Source: Bacillus sp. USDA818B3_A
GTDB taxonomy: Bacteria > Bacillota > Bacilli > Bacillales > Cytobacillaceae
Direction: 5' to 3'
NCBI RefSeq assembly: GCF_009928415.1
Contig: NZ_JAABNN010000004.1
Coordinates: forward strand, 1 to 64,000
Length of the DNA: 64,000 bases
The notes under the pieces are model-generated. The model had not been told where the DNA came from, made no database searches, and saw only the letters and a program-made list of their open reading frames with translations. Each line of letters begins with the position of its first letter. Within the stretch, counting starts at the first letter, position 1. Position numbers and translations under genes: made by a program. Positions 56,581-64,000 of this stretch are shown piece after piece.

Positions 56581-56724
56581 TCATACTGGCGGCTGGATGG
56601 GATGACCTTCAGGTGCTTCGTATGCAACGACCTGAGGATGTGATTCACTTTTTACGGAAGTTGTGTTGGATACAAAAAGAGCAAGGAACGTAACTGATAA
56701 TAGTAGCGCAGTCCATTTTTTCAT
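56581..56724 (-). CDS. Small exported pre-peptide, candidate quorum-sensing signal
   Basis: A 47-codon frame starts at ATG 56724, which overlaps the stop codon of the regulator gene (ATGA), with GCAGGAGG inside the regulator gene. The product has a lysine N-terminus and hydrophobic stretch (MKKWTALLLSVTFLALFV), then a polar tail ending EAPEGHPIQPPV. This is the layout of Phr, PapR and NprX signalling precursors, which are exported, trimmed and re-imported. Its coupling to an RRNPP-type regulator supports that role. The mature peptide, probably from the C-terminal residues, cannot be defined by sequence alone. Confidence 0.7.
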   Translation of the reverse strand: MKKWTALLLSVTFLALFVSNTTSVKSESHPQVVAYEAPEGHPIQPPV

Positions 56725-57956
56725 AACAATCCTCCTGCTATTTTATTTAAATAACTGACTGCTTCATGGATCTTACCGTTGTCATTATAGTAATCTGAGA
56801 GCATCTTATAAAAGCGGGTAAGGTCATCAATATGTTCATTGGTCTCCTCAAAGTAAGGGATGACCTTGGTTTCTAAGTATTTATATGCTTTTTGTGGTGA
56901 AGCCATTCGGCACAAGTAAAAGTCAGCCAACAGACGGTATTTTTTATTTCCCAGCTCCTTTGATAAGGAATAGACTTCTTGAAAGTATTTTTTGGCACTC
57001 TCCATCGAGTCTATGGAGAAATAAATTTCACCAATTGCATACATAGTTACAAGATAATGCGGATTAATGGCAGGCTGAAGGGCTAAACTTTTTTCATAAT
57101 ACTTAATCGCTTCCAAATGATTGTTCATTTTGTTTTGTAAAAAGCCCATGTTGTGATAAATTTGCGGAAGCATCTTGTCCTCCTTTAAAATTTCTGCATT
57201 CCGGATTAAATGCTGATAACATCCTTCCGCTTCCTCGTAAATTTTTGAATGGGTGTAATTGATGCCTAAGAGCATTAACGTGTGCAGGATTCTAAGAAAG
57301 TTATGCTGGTTCATGAAAATTTGCAAGGCCATCTTGCCAAAATGGATCGCATGACCTGATTGTTCCAGCGAACTTTTTACTAAAGCACGGTGATACAAGA
57401 ATTCACCGCTGGTTGTATCCTGATCATTTTCTTGATAGAGACTATCGAGGATATCATCTGCGTTCTTAAACTGTTGTTTTAATATTAAGAATATCGCATT
57501 ATAGTAACGAAATAAATAGCTTTCATGTTGGGAAAAATTCTTCTTTTGCTTATACAATAAGTCCCTTTGTGACTCGGCATCATCAATTAATCCTTTAAAA
57601 AGGAAATAACGATATTTTGTTAATTCGCAAGAAAAAAGATGTTTGGAGAAGGGGATGAGATGCTCGATACTCTTTAATGTCTGATAGATTTCATCTACTT
57701 CTTCCATTAGAAAAAAGTTCATTTTATTGCTTAAATCTCTAAGGAGGTTTTTAATTTGTCCTTCCTGTTCTTCCATTTCTTCGAGACTAATGCTGAGCCG
57801 TTGAAGTAATAGTGCAATAGTTTCCTCGTTAGCTTCTTTTGAGTTGTTTTCAATTTTACTTAGATGCGGGACAGAGCAAATCCCTTTAGCAAGCGCTGTT
57901 TGGGTGATTCCTCTTTGGGTACGATAGTATTTGATCAAGGCTCCGAACTCCATCAT
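56721..57956 (-). CDS. RRNPP-type quorum-sensing transcriptional regulator (NprR/PlcR-like)
   Basis: This 411-residue protein has an N-terminal Xre helix-turn-helix (about 5-60; TQTALAKGICSVPHLSKIENNS) and a long array of tetratricopeptide-like repeats (about 100-405; for example PQIYHNMGFLQNKMNNHLEAIKYYEKSLAL). This is the architecture of NprR and PlcR, which bind a re-imported peptide and switch activity. A pre-peptide gene overlaps its stop codon, and a secreted subtilase gene lies upstream on the same strand. The likely job is to couple protease output and other functions to population density. Confidence 0.85.
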   Translation of the reverse strand: MMEFGALIKYYRTQRGITQTALAKGICSVPHLSKIENNSKEANEETIALLLQRLSISLEEMEEQEGQIKNLLRDLSNKMNFFLMEEVDEIYQTLKSIEHLIPFSKHLFSCELTKYRYFLFKGLIDDAESQRDLLYKQKKNFSQHESYLFRYYNAIFLILKQQFKNADDILDSLYQENDQDTTSGEFLYHRALVKSSLEQSGHAIHFGKMALQIFMNQHNFLRILHTLMLLGINYTHSKIYEEAEGCYQHLIRNAEILKEDKMLPQIYHNMGFLQNKMNNHLEAIKYYEKSLALQPAINPHYLVTMYAIGEIYFSIDSMESAKKYFQEVYSLSKELGNKKYRLLADFYLCRMASPQKAYKYLETKVIPYFEETNEHIDDLTRFYKMLSDYYNDNGKIHEAVSYLNKIAGGLL

Positions 57957-58048
57957 CTCACCAGCTTGTCTGTCTTTTTTCCCATTTTACTATAATAAAA
58001 ATGATTCCGACAGTTATTTTTTAAAAATAAAGAATTTTTAAAATATGT

Positions 58049-58086
58049 AAATAACCATCCGAAGTCAAGACCCCAGATGGCTATTT
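58049..58086 (-). terminator. Terminator after the subtilase gene
   Basis: On the minus strand AAATAGCCATC and GATGGTTATTT form an 11-bp stem (one G-U pair). The trailing T-run is modest. Confidence 0.65.
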
Positions 58087-58091
58087 GGTTA

Positions 58092-59348
58092 TCACTTTAC
58101 TTTCGGGAAACCAAAACCAGATGCATTATCGTCACCTGCTGCTGAACTAATCCCGCCTTTGATATCATTGGCTCTTGCTCGATTCTGCAGTTCTGTCCGC
58201 ACTTGGGTACTAGACCACGACGGATTGGCAGACCAAAGTTTGGCAGCAAGGCCGGAGACATGCGGTGTAGCCATGGAGGTACCGCTAATGGTGTTATATC
58301 CTCCATCATTCCAAGTGGATTCGATGGATCTTCCAGGTGCAGAAACCTCTACGTCCCGTTCTTGAATGATATAATCGCCATCTGTAGCAGAGCTGCCTCT
58401 CGAGGAGAAATCAGCTACGCGATACGTACCGTTTTCTTGAACATTTTCTAATGCAGCCACCGCGACCACATTAGCTAATGCCCCAGGGTATCCGATCGTG
58501 TTGTCAGCAGAACCGCTATTCCCTGCTGCCGCAATAATTAGAACTCCTTTTTGATAGGCGTAGTCTGCCGCACTAGCAATCAGTGAATCCTTTGTGCTTG
58601 AACCCAGGGACATTGAAATAATTACCCTTTTTCCTGCGGCTTGATCGGCTACTTTTCGAATAGCGGCGGCAATGTCATCTGAATAGCCGCTGCCACGGTC
58701 GTTTAACACTTTATATGACCAAAGTTTCGCTTCAGGGGCCACTCCGTAAATTCCCTTGCCGCTGCCGCCATTCGCTAAAACCGTTCCGGAAACGTGCGTA
58801 CCATGTCCATCTCCATCCGCACAGGTTCCATCGACCCAGGAGACCTTCATCTGAGAGAAATCCTGGCATTGTTCTAAACTGCCGGCTAAATCTGGATGAG
58901 TCCGGTAAACCCCTGTATCAAGCACGGCAACAACTACTCCGCTGCCGCCAGAGGTACTAGCAATGAGAGGATCGTTATAAATGGCCTGTATGCCCCATGG
59001 AGTTCGGTCGCTCGGCACAGTACCCGCTGTTCCGCCCGGTTTTGCAGCTGCTTCCACTCTTCCATCCGTTAAAGAAACTTCAGGAACCTGCTCAATCTGC
59101 AAGTTTTTATTATGAAGGAGTGCTTGGTACTGCTTGGTATTGACGGTTGTTGTGAAACCATTTGCTGCGAAATCCCAGCGGACTCCATAGCTTGCCTTCG
59201 CTTTCGTTTGTTCTGACGCGGGGCCTTTAATCAGGACACGATAGGTGTCATTGGACTCAACCTGCTGTCCAAATGCTCCTGTCGCAAATAACGACATCCC
59301 CATTGCTACACTCATCAAAACTGCACCCAAAGTTCTCTTTTTCCTCAT
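58092..59348 (-). CDS. Secreted subtilisin-like serine protease (S8)
   Basis: This 418-residue pre-pro-enzyme has a signal peptide (about 1-27), an I9-type propeptide (about 35-95) and a catalytic domain with Asp144 (VVVAVLDTGV), His182 (GDGHGTHVSGT) and Ser358 (SGTSMATPH), plus the oxyanion region AAAGNSGS. It starts after AAAGGGGAG. On the minus strand a perfect TATAAT (59403-59398) lies upstream without a good -35, which hints at activator control. The adjacent RRNPP regulator is a candidate. Confidence 0.92.
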   Translation of the reverse strand: MRKKRTLGAVLMSVAMGMSLFATGAFGQQVESNDTYRVLIKGPASEQTKAKASYGVRWDFAANGFTTTVNTKQYQALLHNKNLQIEQVPEVSLTDGRVEAAAKPGGTAGTVPSDRTPWGIQAIYNDPLIASTSGGSGVVVAVLDTGVYRTHPDLAGSLEQCQDFSQMKVSWVDGTCADGDGHGTHVSGTVLANGGSGKGIYGVAPEAKLWSYKVLNDRGSGYSDDIAAAIRKVADQAAGKRVIISMSLGSSTKDSLIASAADYAYQKGVLIIAAAGNSGSADNTIGYPGALANVVAVAALENVQENGTYRVADFSSRGSSATDGDYIIQERDVEVSAPGRSIESTWNDGGYNTISGTSMATPHVSGLAAKLWSANPSWSSTQVRTELQNRARANDIKGGISSAAGDDNASGFGFPKVK

Positions 59349-59466
59349 TCAAACTCCCCTTTCAAAAAATCGCCATGGACAAATTGGCTTGCGGTAAATT
59401 ATATTCGCACCCATATAGCAATATAAGAAAAGTTCGTCTTAAAAAGTTGGGAAAATTTTTAAAAAA

Positions 59467-59498
59467 AAATAAAAAAACCAGTCTAATGTAAGACTGGT
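59467..59498 (-). terminator. Terminator after corA
   Basis: On the minus strand ACCAGTCT and AGACTGGT form an 8-bp stem followed by a run of seven T and further T-rich sequence. Confidence 0.88.
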
Positions 59499-59501
59499 AA
59501 T

Positions 59502-60440
59502 CTAGAAATATTTCTTTTTCCAAAAAATAAACGCAGTTAAACATGTTAAACATGCAGATAAAATCAATGGAATCATATATGGATGTCTAATATGCTGAAA
59601 CGGGATCGACACATTCATTCCGTAAAAACTCGCCACCATCGTTGGCAGCGCCAAGATAATCGTGACTGATGTGAGAAACTTCATGACAATGTTCAGGTTA
59701 TTCGAGATGATCGAAGCAAAGGCATTCATCATCCCGCTTAAAATCGAACGGTACGTTTCCGCCATTTCAATGGCCTGCGTTTTCTCAATAATCACGTCTT
59801 CTAATAAATCCTTATCTTCTTCGTACATTTTTAAATAATTAAAACGCAAAATTTTATCAAGAACTACCTTATTAGATTTTAAGGAAGTGGTAAAGTAAAC
59901 TAAACTTTTCTCTAGAGCTAAAAATGCATAAAGCTCTTTATTTTTTAAGGATTGATGCACTTCCCGTTCAATTTCGTTTGTTTTCTTATTAATCAACTTC
60001 AGATAACGGAGATAATAAGATGAAATGACAAACAATAATTGCAAGGCAAAGCGTGTTTTTTTAAATGTATAGAATTCCTTGATCCGATTTTTCCGAAATT
60101 CCTCAATAATAGGTGAATCCTTTAAAGAAACAGTAATAACATTATCTTCAGTTAAAATAATGCCAATTGGAATGGTTTCATAAACCGCAAAACCTGTTTC
60201 ATCATGGATAATGTAAGGAAAGTCGACGATGATATAGACTCGGCCGTCATCACGTTCAATCCTTGGACGCTCTTCATCATCGAGCGCATCTTTGATAATA
60301 TCGACATCCACCTGAGCGTCATTCGATACCTTCATTATTTCTTCTGCCGTTGGGGCATACATATTCACCCAGCAGCCTTTTGAGACCGCGTCAACCTGTT
60401 CCAAAACCCGTGCATCAGTGCTTTTAAAAATTTCTAACAT
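59502..60440 (-). CDS. corA: CorA-family magnesium transporter
   Basis: This 312-residue protein has the large N-terminal cytoplasmic domain, a long helix region (about 150-250) and two C-terminal membrane segments around the YGMNVSIP selectivity motif near residue 275. It forms pentameric Mg2+ channels. It starts after AGAGGAGG. The leader of about 150 bases has an unusual inverted repeat and a hairpin that could cover the ribosome binding site (see separate entry). Confidence 0.9.
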   Translation of the reverse strand: MLEIFKSTDARVLEQVDAVSKGCWVNMYAPTAEEIMKVSNDAQVDVDIIKDALDDEERPRIERDDGRVYIIVDFPYIIHDETGFAVYETIPIGIILTEDNVITVSLKDSPIIEEFRKNRIKEFYTFKKTRFALQLLFVISSYYLRYLKLINKKTNEIEREVHQSLKNKELYAFLALEKSLVYFTTSLKSNKVVLDKILRFNYLKMYEEDKDLLEDVIIEKTQAIEMAETYRSILSGMMNAFASIISNNLNIVMKFLTSVTIILALPTMVASFYGMNVSIPFQHIRHPYMIPLILSACLTCLTAFIFWKKKYF

Positions 60441-60593
60441 GGCAAAACCTCCTCTAGTCTCTTAGTCGAGGAAGCCAACAACCTTTTTAAGAGTTGATAT
60501 TTTGGTATTCAATTTCATCAATTCTAAGATTTCATTGACTTCCCCCCGCCTACTTGGGTCCGGGTCTACGGAATAACTCAAAAATATCAACTC
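60441..60593 (-). promoter_or_regulatory. Structured leader of corA, family not recognised
   Basis: A perfect 13-bp inverted repeat, GAGTTGATATTTT (60593-60581 on the minus strand) and AAAATATCAACTC (60503-60491), encloses a GC-rich segment with GTAGACCCGGACCC and GGCGGGGGG. Nearer the gene, TCCTC and GAGGA can pair around the Shine-Dalgarno AGGAGG. It does not show the M-box pattern. It may be a metal-responsive leader, but this is a guess from structure and position. Confidence 0.45.
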
Positions 60594-60663
60594 CCTTAAC
60601 TTTTATATCCTATCCTATCATAAACCGAAATGGCTCAAAGTACAAAGGAGTTTTTTTTAGGAA

Positions 60664-61563
60664 TTATTTGTCTTCAGGAAAATATGGATTTAAATGGATT
60701 AATACTTCATGAATATTATCATACTGATCCATAAGTGCCTGTTTAATTAATTTTGCCAGATCATGCCCTTCCTTAATGGTCTTAAAATGATCAATGGCTA
60801 TTCGGACATCCACTAAAACATAATGGCCATGCTCTCTTGCGCGAACCCGGTCAATCCTTCGAACTTCAGGGAAGCTTTCGATCACACCGATATATTCCTG
60901 CAGCGTGTCCGTATCGATATTCCGCTCTAATAGGATATCAAAAGCTTCGGTCATCATTTCTTTGGCAATCTTAAAGATTAAATAGGCGACAAAAATACTG
61001 GCTGCCTTATCCCCATATAGTAAGAAGTGAATATCAAACCGTTCTCCGATGACGGATAGAAGAACACCAATGGCCGCTGCAATCGATGCAACAATATCTG
61101 CTTTGTGGTCGAAGGCAATCGCCTCAATGGCCTTGCTATGATGTTCATTTGCCACCTTTAACGAGCTGCGATAAAGAATAATTTTCGCAGCAAAGGAAAA
61201 AAGAGCAACCCACATAGCTAAAAGACTCGGTGACTCTACCGCATGAAAGAAACCGCTTATGCCCTCGAATGCCACATAGATGGCAACTAAAAATAGGAGA
61301 ATACCCACGATTTCTGAGACAATGACCTCAGCCTTTCCATGCCCATAAGGATGTTCTTTATCTGCTGGTTTATTAGAGATTTTAATGACCAATAAAACGA
61401 TTACAGATGCAAACACATCTGCAGCGGAATGAATACCGTCAGCAAAAACAGCATCACTGTTTCCCAGCCGGCCAATAACAATCTTCCCGAGCGTCAAAAT
61501 CACATTACTAATCACACTAATCCACGCTATTTTTTTTGCAAGAGTTTCTCTATTTATTACCAT
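60664..61563 (-). CDS. Cation diffusion facilitator (CDF) metal exporter
   Basis: This 299-residue protein uses ATG 61563 after AAGGTGG; a start at 61596 lacks a site. About five to six membrane segments are followed by a C-terminal cytoplasmic domain. Metal-site motifs are visible: FADGIHSAADVFAS (HxxxD in helix 2), PYGHGKAEV and AIAFDHKADIVAS in helix 5. CDF proteins export Zn2+, Fe2+, Co2+ or Mn2+. It lies directly upstream of corA on the same strand. Confidence 0.88.
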   Translation of the reverse strand: MVINRETLAKKIAWISVISNVILTLGKIVIGRLGNSDAVFADGIHSAADVFASVIVLLVIKISNKPADKEHPYGHGKAEVIVSEIVGILLFLVAIYVAFEGISGFFHAVESPSLLAMWVALFSFAAKIILYRSSLKVANEHHSKAIEAIAFDHKADIVASIAAAIGVLLSVIGERFDIHFLLYGDKAASIFVAYLIFKIAKEMMTEAFDILLERNIDTDTLQEYIGVIESFPEVRRIDRVRAREHGHYVLVDVRIAIDHFKTIKEGHDLAKLIKQALMDQYDNIHEVLIHLNPYFPEDK

Positions 61564-61586
61564 TATTAAACCACCTTTAAACTCAG

Positions 61587-61602
61587 AAAAGCGCAAGCGC
61601 CA
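61587..61602. repeat. Short GC-rich dyad of Bacillus dispersed-repeat type
   Basis: AAAAGCGCAAGCGCCA contains an imperfect GCGC-dyad and resembles the end of a dispersed element often seen in Bacillus intergenic regions. Only this end is present; no full element is visible in the next 100 bases, which otherwise hold nothing recognisable. Confidence 0.3.
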
Positions 61603-61715
61603 TTTTTATATAAACTCAAAGTAACTTAGCCTCAGGAATCATAACAAACATGGTCCTAGTGGGTCTAGAGAAAAACTCTTGCCTCGTTCAACGAGTGTTG
61701 CAGCCAGCAAAAATA

Positions 61716-61853
61716 CTAATCCTCGAGACCCTCATTTTCCTTTTTAAGCATTTCAACCTCTTCTGTGACAGAAATACGGTTAATTTGATCATGAAGGTAG
61801 TGGAAGGCTTGATCTAATTCTTCCCGCGATGGAAATTCATTGTTTTGTTTCAT
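61716..61853 (-). CDS. Small hypothetical protein, 45 residues
   Basis: A 45-codon frame starts at ATG 61853 after GAAAGGGGACGAGG. The product (begins MKQNNEFPSREELDQAF, ends KENEGLED) is charged and helical, with no signal peptide or membrane segment. It is divergent from the YozQ-like gene. The strong Shine-Dalgarno and acidic, codon-like composition make it credible, but no family is recognised. Confidence 0.55.
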   Translation of the reverse strand: MKQNNEFPSREELDQAFHYLHDQINRISVTEEVEMLKKENEGLED

Positions 61854-61947
61854 GGACCCTCGTCCCCTTTCAAATTTTTTAGGAGTAAGAAATGTGAAAT
61901 AAGAAAAAATACGGTTGTACCACTAATCCAAAAAGGAGGATGAAAAA

Positions 61948-62160
61948 ATGGAACATCAGAAAGCAAATCCTAAAAAAGAACTTGCCGGAAGTTTTTATCA
62001 TCCAAGTTATTACCAAGAAAGTGACGACCTCTCTAAAGGTATCGCTACTTCCCATGAGCAAGTAAGCGATGTCTATACAGAAGGAGAAATCGGTGCCGTT
62101 ATCGACGATGTGAACGGGAAGGATATCCCTATCGGAAAAGTAGGCACAAAAGAAAGTTAA
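61948..62160 (+). CDS. Small YozQ-like protein (DUF4025 type)
   Basis: This 70-residue soluble protein has ELAGSFYHPSYYQESDDLSKGIATSHEQVSD-type central residues (seen here in pieces LAGSFYHPSYYQ and LSKGIATSHEQ) and VYTEGEIGAVID, reminiscent of Bacillus YozQ. It starts after AAGGAGG and is followed by a clear terminator. Members have no known function; many are expressed in sporulating cells. Confidence 0.7.
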   Translation: MEHQKANPKKELAGSFYHPSYYQESDDLSKGIATSHEQVSDVYTEGEIGAVIDDVNGKDIPIGKVGTKES

Positions 62161-62169
62161 AGCAAGAAG

Positions 62170-62204
62170 GAAAACAGCTCTCATTTGAAAGCTGTTTTCT
62201 TTTT
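62170..62204 (+). terminator. Terminator after the YozQ-like gene
   Basis: GAAAACAGCT and AGCTGTTTTC form a 10-bp stem followed by TTTTT. It lies just before the converging yteA-family gene and may serve both. Confidence 0.88.
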
Positions 62205-62213
62205 AGCCAACTT

Positions 62214-62963
62214 TTAGTCTTCAACATATGGATCGTGTTCGTAAGCCGGTAAGTCTCCGAAGCTTGTCATAATTCCTTCTTCATCAAGGGCAGCCTCGTA
62301 CTTTTCATGCTGGGCATTCGGATAGACAGTAATATTATTTCCATACATATCATTGCCCACAAAGTTTTCAAAGTCCTCTACATAACCAATACTCTCTTCG
62401 GATTCATTATAAGTATCATTATAGTGATCCTTCGGAAAGGCAAGGTCTGATGGGGTATCTGAGGTTCCCCATTCCGCTACTGCCTGCCAGGAATCCTCCG
62501 CATCAAAAGCGACATTCTCATCTGATTCATCCATATCAAACTTACCGAATGGAGGAATCAGCACGCCCTCTTCAATCGGCCGATCATGAGATAGATGCTG
62601 ATCGGGGGTATGCTCCTTGCAATAGGTTGTATTGGGCAAAGCTTGCAACCTTTCTAGCGGGATTTCCTGTTTGCATACCTCACATTTCCCATACATTCCG
62701 TTTTCCATCGCCTCTAGCGCCCGATTAATATTACCCAGCTGCAATTTGTAGTGTTCTAGCAAGGCATTATCTTTTTCGCGCTCATAGAGGTCCGTGGCTT
62801 CGTCAGCCGGATGGTTATCATAACTCGATAACTCTCCCATTGACTCATGAGCATGCCCTCGTTCAAACCCAAAATGGTCGTTCTGATCGAGACGCTCCTC
62901 TACTTCATCTTTTTCCTTTAACAATTGTAATCGTAGCTCAGAGAGCTGCTGTGTCGATAACAT
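62214..62963 (-). CDS. yteA-family (TraR/DksA-type zinc finger) regulatory protein
   Basis: This 249-residue protein has an N-terminal coiled region (about 5-90), then a C4-type finger in YGKCEVCKQEIPLERLQALPNTTYCKEH (cysteines in CxxC and a later Cys) and an acidic C-terminal extension. It matches the Bacillus yteA family of DksA-like proteins, which are linked to sporulation-stage expression. The second cysteine pair is partly replaced (YCKEH), so zinc binding may use a His. It starts after AAAGGGG. Confidence 0.8.
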   Translation of the reverse strand: MLSTQQLSELRLQLLKEKDEVEERLDQNDHFGFERGHAHESMGELSSYDNHPADEATDLYEREKDNALLEHYKLQLGNINRALEAMENGMYGKCEVCKQEIPLERLQALPNTTYCKEHTPDQHLSHDRPIEEGVLIPPFGKFDMDESDENVAFDAEDSWQAVAEWGTSDTPSDLAFPKDHYNDTYNESEESIGYVEDFENFVGNDMYGNNITVYPNAQHEKYEAALDEEGIMTSFGDLPAYEHDPYVED

Positions 62964-63193
62964 ATGGTTACCCCTTTCAGAAGCACTATTTCACCATCTA
63001 TTTATCCATTTATGTTTTTATTTATCGTTCCCTTATATTTTCATTTTTTTCACTGTTGATTATGTAATAAAAATTTAATTCCAATAAATTTCGAATTCGT
63101 TTCTGCGGCATATCTCGAATAAGTTTCAGACGGTCGTGTATCTTAAGAATGATTAATTGAAGTGAAACTTAAAACAGAAATGAGGAGATGTTA

Positions 63194-63355
63194 ATGGTAA
63201 ACGAAAACTTTGATAAATTTAGAGAGGTCGAACTCAAGCATCAAGGCAAGTATATAGGCAGTGATAAAAATCAACAGCCTGGTTTGAACGACCGTGAATA
63301 TAATAATCAATCCAATACCGATAAATCACCAGGTGCCACAGGCCGGAATATTTAG
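63194..63355 (+). CDS. Small hypothetical protein, 53 residues
   Basis: A 53-codon frame starts at ATG 63194 after GAGGAGATGTTA. The product begins MVNENFDKFREVELKHQG and ends DKSPGATGRNI. It is hydrophilic and rich in Asn, Asp and Gly, with no cysteine or membrane segment, like many small spore-associated Bacillus proteins. The family is not recognised. The 230 bases upstream hold no other gene; I see no convincing promoter there. Confidence 0.6.
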   Translation: MVNENFDKFREVELKHQGKYIGSDKNQQPGLNDREYNNQSNTDKSPGATGRNI

Positions 63356-63438
63356 TTTCCCTTATTTGTGCGGCCTAAAGGGGACTCCCTCTTAACCATT
63401 TTATACACGGTATAGGGATGGATACAAAGGAGAGTACA

Positions 63439-64000
63439 ATGAGTAAATCCAAATCCGGTGCAAATGAAAATAACAATATGAAATGGTGGCAGCTGTCCCT
63501 GTTTGGAGTGGGATGTACGATTGGGACAGGGTTCTTCCTAGGTTCTGGTCTTGCTATTAAAATGGCAGGGCCCGCTATTTTGATTGCGTTTTTAATTGCT
63601 GCGCTTGGCACTTATTTTGTCTATGATGCCCTGTCAAAAATGACTTCCAAAGAGCCTTTAAAAGGCGGGTTCAGATCATATGCCAAAAAGGCCTATGGCA
63701 GATGGGCCGGCTTTAGCAGCGGATGGGTGTATTGGTCCTCGGAAGTGTTGATTATGGGAAGTCAATTGACAGCCTTGTCCATTTTTTCCCGTTTTTGGTT
63801 TCCAAACGTTCCATTGTGGGTATTTACCGCCATCTATGCTGCTCTAGGGTTAACCATTATTTTAATTGGGGTAAAAGTGTTAAATAGGCTCGAAAACATC
63901 TTGGCCATTTTAAAAATCTCAGCAATTACAATGTTCATTGTTATCGCCCTATTAGCGATTTTTGGTGTGATCGATGGCGATCGTCCGATTCAATTTCCGA
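63439..64000 (+). CDS. Amino acid permease (APC family), cut by window end
   Basis: The frame starts at ATG 63439 after AAGGAGAG and stays open to the window edge (187 residues). The first membrane segment carries the APC signature LFGVGCTIGTGFFLGSG, followed by IKMAGPAILIAFLIAALGTYFVYDAL. Five to six segments are visible. It is a proton- or sodium-coupled amino acid transporter. The substrate cannot be assigned. Confidence 0.88.
   Translation, partial: MSKSKSGANENNNMKWWQLSLFGVGCTIGTGFFLGSGLAIKMAGPAILIAFLIAALGTYFVYDALSKMTSKEPLKGGFRSYAKKAYGRWAGFSSGWVYWSSEVLIMGSQLTALSIFSRFWFPNVPLWVFTAIYAALGLTIILIGVKVLNRLENILAILKISAITMFIVIALLAIFGVIDGDRPIQFP

Noticed and set aside
60460-60520. 18-codon leader peptide on the minus strand ahead of corA
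   Set aside because: The frame is open and ends just before the ribosome binding site, but no Shine-Dalgarno precedes its ATG, so translation is not supported.
60441-60640. M-box Mg2+ riboswitch upstream of corA
   Set aside because: Conserved M-box segments are not seen; only the position fits. Reported instead as an unassigned leader.

Overview
The window comes from a low-GC, Gram-positive spore-forming Bacillaceae chromosome. This is inferred from gene content and style: a SAM-I riboswitch in front of a metI-metC-yitJ-metH operon, a Bacillus-type eps operon with an EAR RNA between epsB and epsC, a SinR-like regulator, pxpBAC, a yteA-family protein, strong AGGAGG-type ribosome binding sites and frequent GTG/TTG starts. 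The species cannot be named from this sequence; the Bacillus/Neobacillus group is the best guess. The first 37 kb are clearly more AT-rich than the rest.

Positions 1-37,630 hold a very long exopolysaccharide locus, all on the minus strand and read from right to left. It begins with epsA-epsB, the EAR element, epsC, galU, epsD and epsF. Next come a GT2 enzyme, the EpsG-type polymerase, more glycosyltransferases, a 50-residue ORF, the EpsL-type initiating phosphosugar transferase, a FemAB-like acyltransferase and an EpsN-type aminotransferase. A SinR-like regulator lies inside the operon. After it come teichoic-acid-like genes (a CDP-glycerol polymerase relative and tagD), further GT2 and GT4 enzymes, a beta-propeller-like membrane protein, a deacetylase fused to leucine-rich repeats, a PglK-like ABC exporter and a PIG-L deacetylase. 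The far end has two paralogous acyltransferases around a GT42/DUF115-like protein, a ROK kinase and four genes that look like a complete CMP-KDO pathway, which is unusual in a Gram-positive. Decayed acyltransferase and IS21-family genes mark the left edge.

Positions 37,675-40,061 hold a two-gene lasso-peptide-like unit: a macrolactam synthetase followed by a 51-residue precursor and a terminator. No leader-binding protein or leader peptidase is present in the window. Its promoter and the eps promoter each carry two 16-bp GTTC-N8-GAAC palindromes of the SinR-box type, and a fifth lies in front of the KDO genes. I infer that one SinR-type regulator co-controls matrix polysaccharide, the KDO module and the peptide.

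Positions 40,147-48,070 hold the methionine operon on the plus strand. A non-coding stretch with a strikingly regular 21-bp TTCCGCC array follows. Then come a MarR regulator with an MFS exporter, the 5-oxoprolinase genes pxpBAC (minus), a small flavoprotein with a VOC protein, an ECF transporter S component, small unknown proteins, and a trans-sulfuration-type PLP enzyme. An RRNPP-type quorum-sensing regulator is translationally coupled to a tiny exported pre-peptide and lies beside a secreted subtilase. The window ends with corA (with an unassigned structured leader), a cation diffusion facilitator, several small Bacillus proteins, a yteA-family zinc-finger protein and the start of an amino-acid permease cut by the window edge.
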